Assembly (NCBI GenBank): GCA_022425185.1
Contig: JAKMFY010000292.1
Location: 1-9,182 of the forward strand
Source: Candidatus Poseidoniaceae archaeon
GTDB lineage: Archaea; Thermoplasmatota; Poseidoniia; Poseidoniales; Poseidoniaceae
Reading direction: 5' to 3'
Length of the DNA: 9,182 nucleotides
Shown here: piece after piece, positions 5,814 through 9,182 of the stretch
Layout of the letters: each line of letters begins with the position of its first letter
Numbering within the stretch: position 1 is the first letter of the stretch
Notes under the pieces: model-generated
What the model was told of the DNA's origin: nothing
Databases searched by the model: none
What the model saw: the letters and a program-made list of their open reading frames with translations, nothing else
Translations under genes and position numbers: made by a program

Positions 5814-8039
5814 ATGAGCGGCGATGATGACGGAGTTTCGTTAAGGGTAGCAAAGGCAATTCCATCCGACGTAGGACACGGAAGAGCACGAATTTCAGGA
5901 GACCATGGCCTCGACCTCAAGCCCGGTGACATTGTCGAGATTCGTGGCGAAAAGCGGTCAACAGCAGCTATTTACTGGCGAAGCCGACCTGAGGATGCCA
6001 AGATGGACATTGTAAGGATTGATGGGATTATCAGAAAGAACGCAGGTGTAAGTCTCGGTGATCGAGTCGATGTCATCAAAGCAGAAGCAAAAGAGTGCGT
6101 AAAACTCACACTCTCACCTGTCATGGCTAACAAGCAGAAAGTAAAATTCGGCCCTGGAATCGAAGGATTTGCCCGAAGAGGACTCTCAAAGCGTCCAGTC
6201 ATGGCAGGGGACAGAATATTCATTCCTGGAATGACATTATTCGCAGAAGCATTGCCTTTTGCAGTGGTTCAAACCAATCCAAAAGGAATCGTAAAGGTAA
6301 CCAGTGATACTGACATCATTATCAAGGACGAAGCGATTGACGATGAAGACGTTGGACAATCTGAAGGCATCACTTACGAGGATGTGGGGGGTATCGGTCA
6401 ACAATTACAGAAAGTTCGCGAGATGATTGAACTCCCTCTAAAGCACCCAGAACTCTTCCGAAGACTCGGAATTGACCCGCCAAAAGGAGTACTACTCCAC
6501 GGTCCCCCTGGAACTGGAAAAACGATGATTGCAAAGGCTGTTGCTACAGAAGTAAATGCTCACTTCAAATCCATCAACGGCCCTGAGATCATATCCAAGT
6601 ATTACGGAGAATCTGAGAAACAACTCAGAGAAATCTTTGACGAAGCCAGTGAGAACTCGCCTGCTATTATCTTCATTGATGAAATCGATTCGATTTGTCC
6701 TAAGCGGGAAGACGTTAGCGGCGAAGTCGAACGACGTGTTGTTGCTCAGATGCTCACATTGATGGATGGAATGCAGGGTCGAGACAACGTTGTTGTCATT
6801 GGAGCAACCAACCGAAGAGATGCGCTTGATCCAGCCCTCCGTCGACCTGGTCGATTTGACCGAGAAATCGAAATTGGTGTACCAGACCGTGAAGGCCGAG
6901 AAGAAATCATGGACGTTCACACACGTCAAATGCCAATAGCAGATGACTTCGAAATCAACTGGGTTCTCGATAACACATACGGTTTCGTTGGCGCAGATCT
7001 TGCTGCACTCGTCAGAGAAGCGGCAATGAAAGCCCTTCGCCGATATCTTCCTGAAATTGACTTGGAAGAGGAAACTATTCCTCCAGAGGTTCTTGAAAAG
7101 ATGGAAGTACGAATGGATGACTTCCGATATGCAATCAAGGAGGTTGAACCATCTGCACTTCGAGAAATTTACGTTGAGATACCGGCGATTGAATGGGATG
7201 AAGTAGGTGGCCTTGAAGAAGTTAAAGAACGACTGAAGGAATCTGTTGAGTGGCCACTAACAAAGCCTGAAATCTTTGAACATTTCAACATCAAGCCACC
7301 GCGAGGAATTGTTCTATTTGGTGCACCAGGTACTGGTAAAACACTTCTTGCTAAGGCAATTGCTAACGAAGCCCAAGCCAATTTCATCTCGATTAAAGGT
7401 CCAGAGATGATTTCAAAGTGGGTCGGTGAATCAGAACGGGGCATTCGTGAAATTTTCAAGAAGGCCAAGCAATCGTCTCCTTCGATTATCTTCCTCGATG
7501 AATTTGAATCGATTGCAAGCATGAGAAGTTCATCCAACGGTGAAGGCAGTGATGTCGGTAACAGAGTTGTCAACCAATTGCTCGCCAGCATGGATGGAGT
7601 TGAGTCTCTTGACGGTGTTATCGTCGTAGCTGCAACAAACAGGCCAGAGATGATTGACCCAGCACTCCTGAGAAGCGGACGATTTGAGCGTGTTCTCCAC
7701 GTCCCTCCTCCAGATGCACCTGCACGTGAAGCAATCTTCCAGATTCACTCTGAAGGAATGCCACTATCCAAATTCTCTTTCAAGGATATTCTTTCAAGCA
7801 TGGATGGATTCACTGGAGCAGACATTGAAGCAGTTTGCCGTGAAGCAGCTCTTATTGCAATGCGTGATGGGAAGAAGAAAGTTTCCAAGAAGCATTTCGA
7901 CGATGCAGTGACTCGCGTCCGTCCCACCGTTACTCCTGAGATGCTTGAGTACTATCAAAAGATGGAAACTCGATTGACATCAGGACTTTCCAACATCAAG
8001 CGAACCCGTGATTACGGCTTCGGCATGGAAACAATGTGA
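5814..8039 (+). CDS. cdc48: CDC48/VAT-type AAA+ ATPase (p97/VCP family)
   Basis: Hexameric two-ring ATPase that unfolds or extracts proteins for quality control and degradation; cytosolic. The 741 residues are typical of archaeal CDC48. The N-domain (about 1-180) holds the double-psi barrel and CDC48 domain 2. Ring D1 has Walker A GPPGTGKT (230-237), Walker B IIFIDEID (285-292), pore loop KYYGES (262-267), sensor ATNR (331-334), and arginine fingers R344 and R347. Ring D2 has Walker A GAPGTGKT (503-510), Walker [10 protein letters not shown] (558-566), pore loop KWVGES (535-540), sensor AATNR (606-610), and R620 and R623. Both rings therefore look able to hydrolyse ATP. Small variations are Ala in the D2 Walker A and DEFE where DEID is usual. 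The C-terminus (GFGMETM) lacks the Hb-Y-X tail that docks proteasome activators. The start follows a TATA-like box by about 26 nt and has no clear Shine-Dalgarno, suggesting a leaderless mRNA. Confidence 0.96.
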   Translation: MSGDDDGVSLRVAKAIPSDVGHGRARISGDHGLDLKPGDIVEIRGEKRSTAAIYWRSRPEDAKMDIVRIDGIIRKNAGVSLGDRVDVIKAEAKECVKLTLSPVMANKQKVKFGPGIEGFARRGLSKRPVMAGDRIFIPGMTLFAEALPFAVVQTNPKGIVKVTSDTDIIIKDEAIDDEDVGQSEGITYEDVGGIGQQLQKVREMIELPLKHPELFRRLGIDPPKGVLLHGPPGTGKTMIAKAVATEVNAHFKSINGPEIISKYYGESEKQLREIFDEASENSPAIIFIDEIDSICPKREDVSGEVERRVVAQMLTLMDGMQGRDNVVVIGATNRRDALDPALRRPGRFDREIEIGVPDREGREEIMDVHTRQMPIADDFEINWVLDNTYGFVGADLAALVREAAMKALRRYLPEIDLEEETIPPEVLEKMEVRMDDFRYAIKEVEPSALREIYVEIPAIEWDEVGGLEEVKERLKESVEWPLTKPEIFEHFNIKPPRGIVLFGAPGTGKTLLAKAIANEAQANFISIKGPEMISKWVGESERGIREIFKKAKQSSPSIIFLDEFESIASMRSSSNGEGSDVGNRVVNQLLASMDGVESLDGVIVVAATNRPEMIDPALLRSGRFERVLHVPPPDAPAREAIFQIHSEGMPLSKFSFKDILSSMDGFTGADIEAVCREAALIAMRDGKKKVSKKHFDDAVTRVRPTVTPEMLEYYQKMETRLTSGLSNIKRTRDYGFGMETM

Positions 8040-8092
8040 GTAAGGAAACGGTCAAGTCCCTCCTGTTCTGTCGGTAAGTCAAGGCGAAGCAT

Positions 8093-8335
8093 ATGGAATC
8101 CAGTTTCGGTAAAGAAATGCTTGGGCGAATCGTTCAAGATCGAAAAGGTAAGGAAGTTGGAACGCTTGTTGATTTTGTCATAGATATTTCCAATGGAGAG
8201 ATATCTGATCTCGTTATAGCCTTTGGAAATAACCTCGATGTAAGTCGTGTTTCTTATCCATCGAAGGACGGAAACGTGTTCATTCCCTCTACGGATGTGT
8301 CGTCTTTTGGCCAGGTAACTTTACTGAAAATTTGA
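8093..8335 (+). CDS. Small PRC-barrel domain protein
   Basis: An 80-residue protein that is essentially one PRC-barrel, the beta-barrel fold shared by photosynthetic reaction centre subunit H and the RimM C-terminus. The hallmark pattern is visible: FGKEMLGRIVQDRKGKEVGT (strand, turn, strand), then VDFVIDISNGEISDLVIAFG and a final SYPSKDGNVFIPSTDVSSFG segment. There is no signal peptide, membrane helix or cysteine. Short stand-alone PRC-barrel proteins are frequent in Euryarchaeota and mostly uncharacterised; roles in RNA processing or protein interaction are proposed for the fold. It begins 53 nt after cdc48 on the same strand with no clear TATA box, so read-through from cdc48 is plausible. 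Before the ATG is a purine-rich AAGGCGAAG stretch, a weak ribosome site. An in-frame stop at 8075-8077 limits upstream extension. Confidence 0.82.
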   Translation: MESSFGKEMLGRIVQDRKGKEVGTLVDFVIDISNGEISDLVIAFGNNLDVSRVSYPSKDGNVFIPSTDVSSFGQVTLLKI

Positions 8336-8350
8336 TGATGCAAGGATGAG

Positions 8351-8435
8351 CATTTTACCAACACGACTGGACAACCTTCTAAACCGATGCGAGCCCGTCT
8401 TTGTCTGAACGGTGTTCTAGCAGGTGGGTAAAATG
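8351..8435 (+). repeat. 9-bp inverted repeat enclosing the start codon of the DUF4350-like gene
   Basis: CATTTTACC (8351-8359) is the exact reverse complement of GGTAAAATG (8427-8435), whose ATA-rich right arm includes the ATG at 8433. Next to the left arm, AACAC (8360-8364) can also pair with GTGTT (8412-8416), leaving a 10-nt bulge (8417-8426) that holds the purine-rich AGGTGGG. The RNA could therefore fold the start codon into a stem. It fills most of the 97-nt spacer after the PRC-barrel gene, where I see no ORF, TATA box or T-run. Regulation is inference; chance is possible. Confidence 0.35.
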
Positions 8436-9182
8436 GCGGCGGAACGAACAAGAAATCTGAAGCGTGTTGGTCTTCAGGTCGCATTTTGGGCGGTCCTTGG
8501 AATTCTTTTACTGACAATTCTTCAGAATTTCATCAATATCAGTCAGTCAGAACAACTGTCTGCCTATGATGATGACTGGAATGACATGTCTGCATTCCGT
8601 GAAGACATCAACGATATGGGTATCGAAACACGGTCACTTGTAAGCAGTCCACTGTTGTTGGCAGACCTTGAAGATCCCCGGAACACAACCTTTGTTGTTG
8701 CAGGTGTGGAACGAGATACACTCTCTTTCCCGCAGTTTGATGAAGATGGTTTCATCACGATAGCAACAGAAGATGGCTATTCCCCGTCAGAAGTTGACGC
8801 CATAGTCGAATTCGTCGACAATGGTGGAACTGTCATCGTTCTCGAAGACTTTGGTTATGCAGGCAGCATCGGTGAGGCATATGGCGTACGATACTCTGGA
8901 TATCAGCTGTATGATGCCAATTATGTCGCAGAGTTAGATTACAATTACATCTGGATGTGCATGCAAGCAAGTCCTTGTGGGATGAATGGTACCACACTTG
9001 ACCCAACAACAATTGATCAACACGAACGTTGGTCTGATGTTACTGGCCCACATCCATGCAGTGAACTTGATGGTCAAGCAATGACCATCGATGAAGCAGG
9101 GATTTGTTCCCATCATTGGGTTAAGAGTTCTGGAGAACAAGGTCGAATCGAATACAACGCAACCTACACAATGCTTCTCAAC
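8433..9182 (+). CDS. DUF4350-like membrane-anchored protein, 3' end missing
   Basis: The frame is open from ATG 8433 to the right edge (250 codons, no stop), so the C-terminus is missing. A short basic N-terminus (AERTRNLKR) precedes one membrane helix (about residues 13-33), placing the rest probably outside the cytosol. Residues 60-140 look like a DUF4350 or glutamine-amidotransferase-like alpha/beta fold: a strand FVVAGV, the helix SPSEVDAIVEFVDNGG and the strand TVIVLEDFGYAG. Family members often sit beside MoxR ATPase and DUF58 genes, so those may follow to the right. Residues 165-230 form a polar insertion with four cysteines (C176, C182, C209, C225) and several His and Trp; N-x-T sequons occur at 84, 185 and 242. 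An in-frame stop at 8418-8420 bounds the start; a GTG at 8424 is the only alternative. AGGTGGG upstream may be a ribosome site. The family call is by pattern only. Confidence 0.75.
   Translation, partial: MAAERTRNLKRVGLQVAFWAVLGILLLTILQNFINISQSEQLSAYDDDWNDMSAFREDINDMGIETRSLVSSPLLLADLEDPRNTTFVVAGVERDTLSFPQFDEDGFITIATEDGYSPSEVDAIVEFVDNGGTVIVLEDFGYAGSIGEAYGVRYSGYQLYDANYVAELDYNYIWMCMQASPCGMNGTTLDPTTIDQHERWSDVTGPHPCSELDGQAMTIDEAGICSHHWVKSSGEQGRIEYNATYTMLLN

Noticed and set aside
6492..6929. Minus-strand 145-codon ORF inside cdc48
   Set aside because: Antisense shadow of the D1 ATPase ring, which is fully conserved on the plus strand.
8040..8092. Possible tRNA, small RNA or promoter in the spacer after cdc48
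   Set aside because: No cloverleaf, T-run or TATA-like box is visible in these 53 nt.

Overview
This window most resembles a chromosomal segment of a planktonic archaeon. A Marine Group II/III-like Thermoplasmatota (euryarchaeal) genome is my best guess. The basis is an archaeal two-ring CDC48/VAT ATPase, an 80-residue stand-alone archaeal-type PRC-barrel protein, a DUF4350-like membrane protein, short archaeal intergenic regions with TATA-like boxes near start codons, and moderate GC. The assignment is inference, because no rRNA or other phylogenetic marker is present.

Left half, minus strand. Reading right to left there is an aldehyde dehydrogenase (5758-4076), then a three-gene succinate dehydrogenase cluster: one five-helix membrane anchor (sdhC, 3960-3151), the flavoprotein (sdhA, 3146-1290) and the iron-sulfur protein (sdhB, 1290-523). 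The sdh genes are tightly coupled: 4 nt between sdhC and sdhA, a TGATG overlap between sdhA and sdhB, and clear Shine-Dalgarno sites at both junctions. The single anchor resembles actinobacterial Sdh1 anchors rather than an SdhC/SdhD pair, and carries conserved-looking Cys and His residues that could bind a metal cluster. Beyond sdhB lie a T-tract, a TATA-like box and an 87-codon two-helix membrane protein (447-184). A possible truncated minus-strand ORF runs off the left edge (131-1).

Right half, plus strand. A 55-nt divergent promoter region separates the aldehyde dehydrogenase from cdc48 (5814-8039). Next are a small PRC-barrel protein (8093-8335), a 97-nt spacer holding a 9-bp inverted repeat that includes the next start codon, and a membrane-anchored DUF4350-like protein (8433 onward) cut by the right edge.

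Functionally, the left block is respiratory and central carbon metabolism: succinate oxidation into the quinone pool, possibly fed by an aldehyde-oxidising enzyme. The right block starts with protein unfolding and quality control, followed by two poorly understood genes. I saw no rRNA, tRNA, CRISPR array, insertion sequence or phage gene. Nothing is clearly a new defence or mobile system; the most interesting points are the anchor subunit, the small membrane gene after sdhB, and the 5' region and extracytosolic domain of the DUF4350-like protein.
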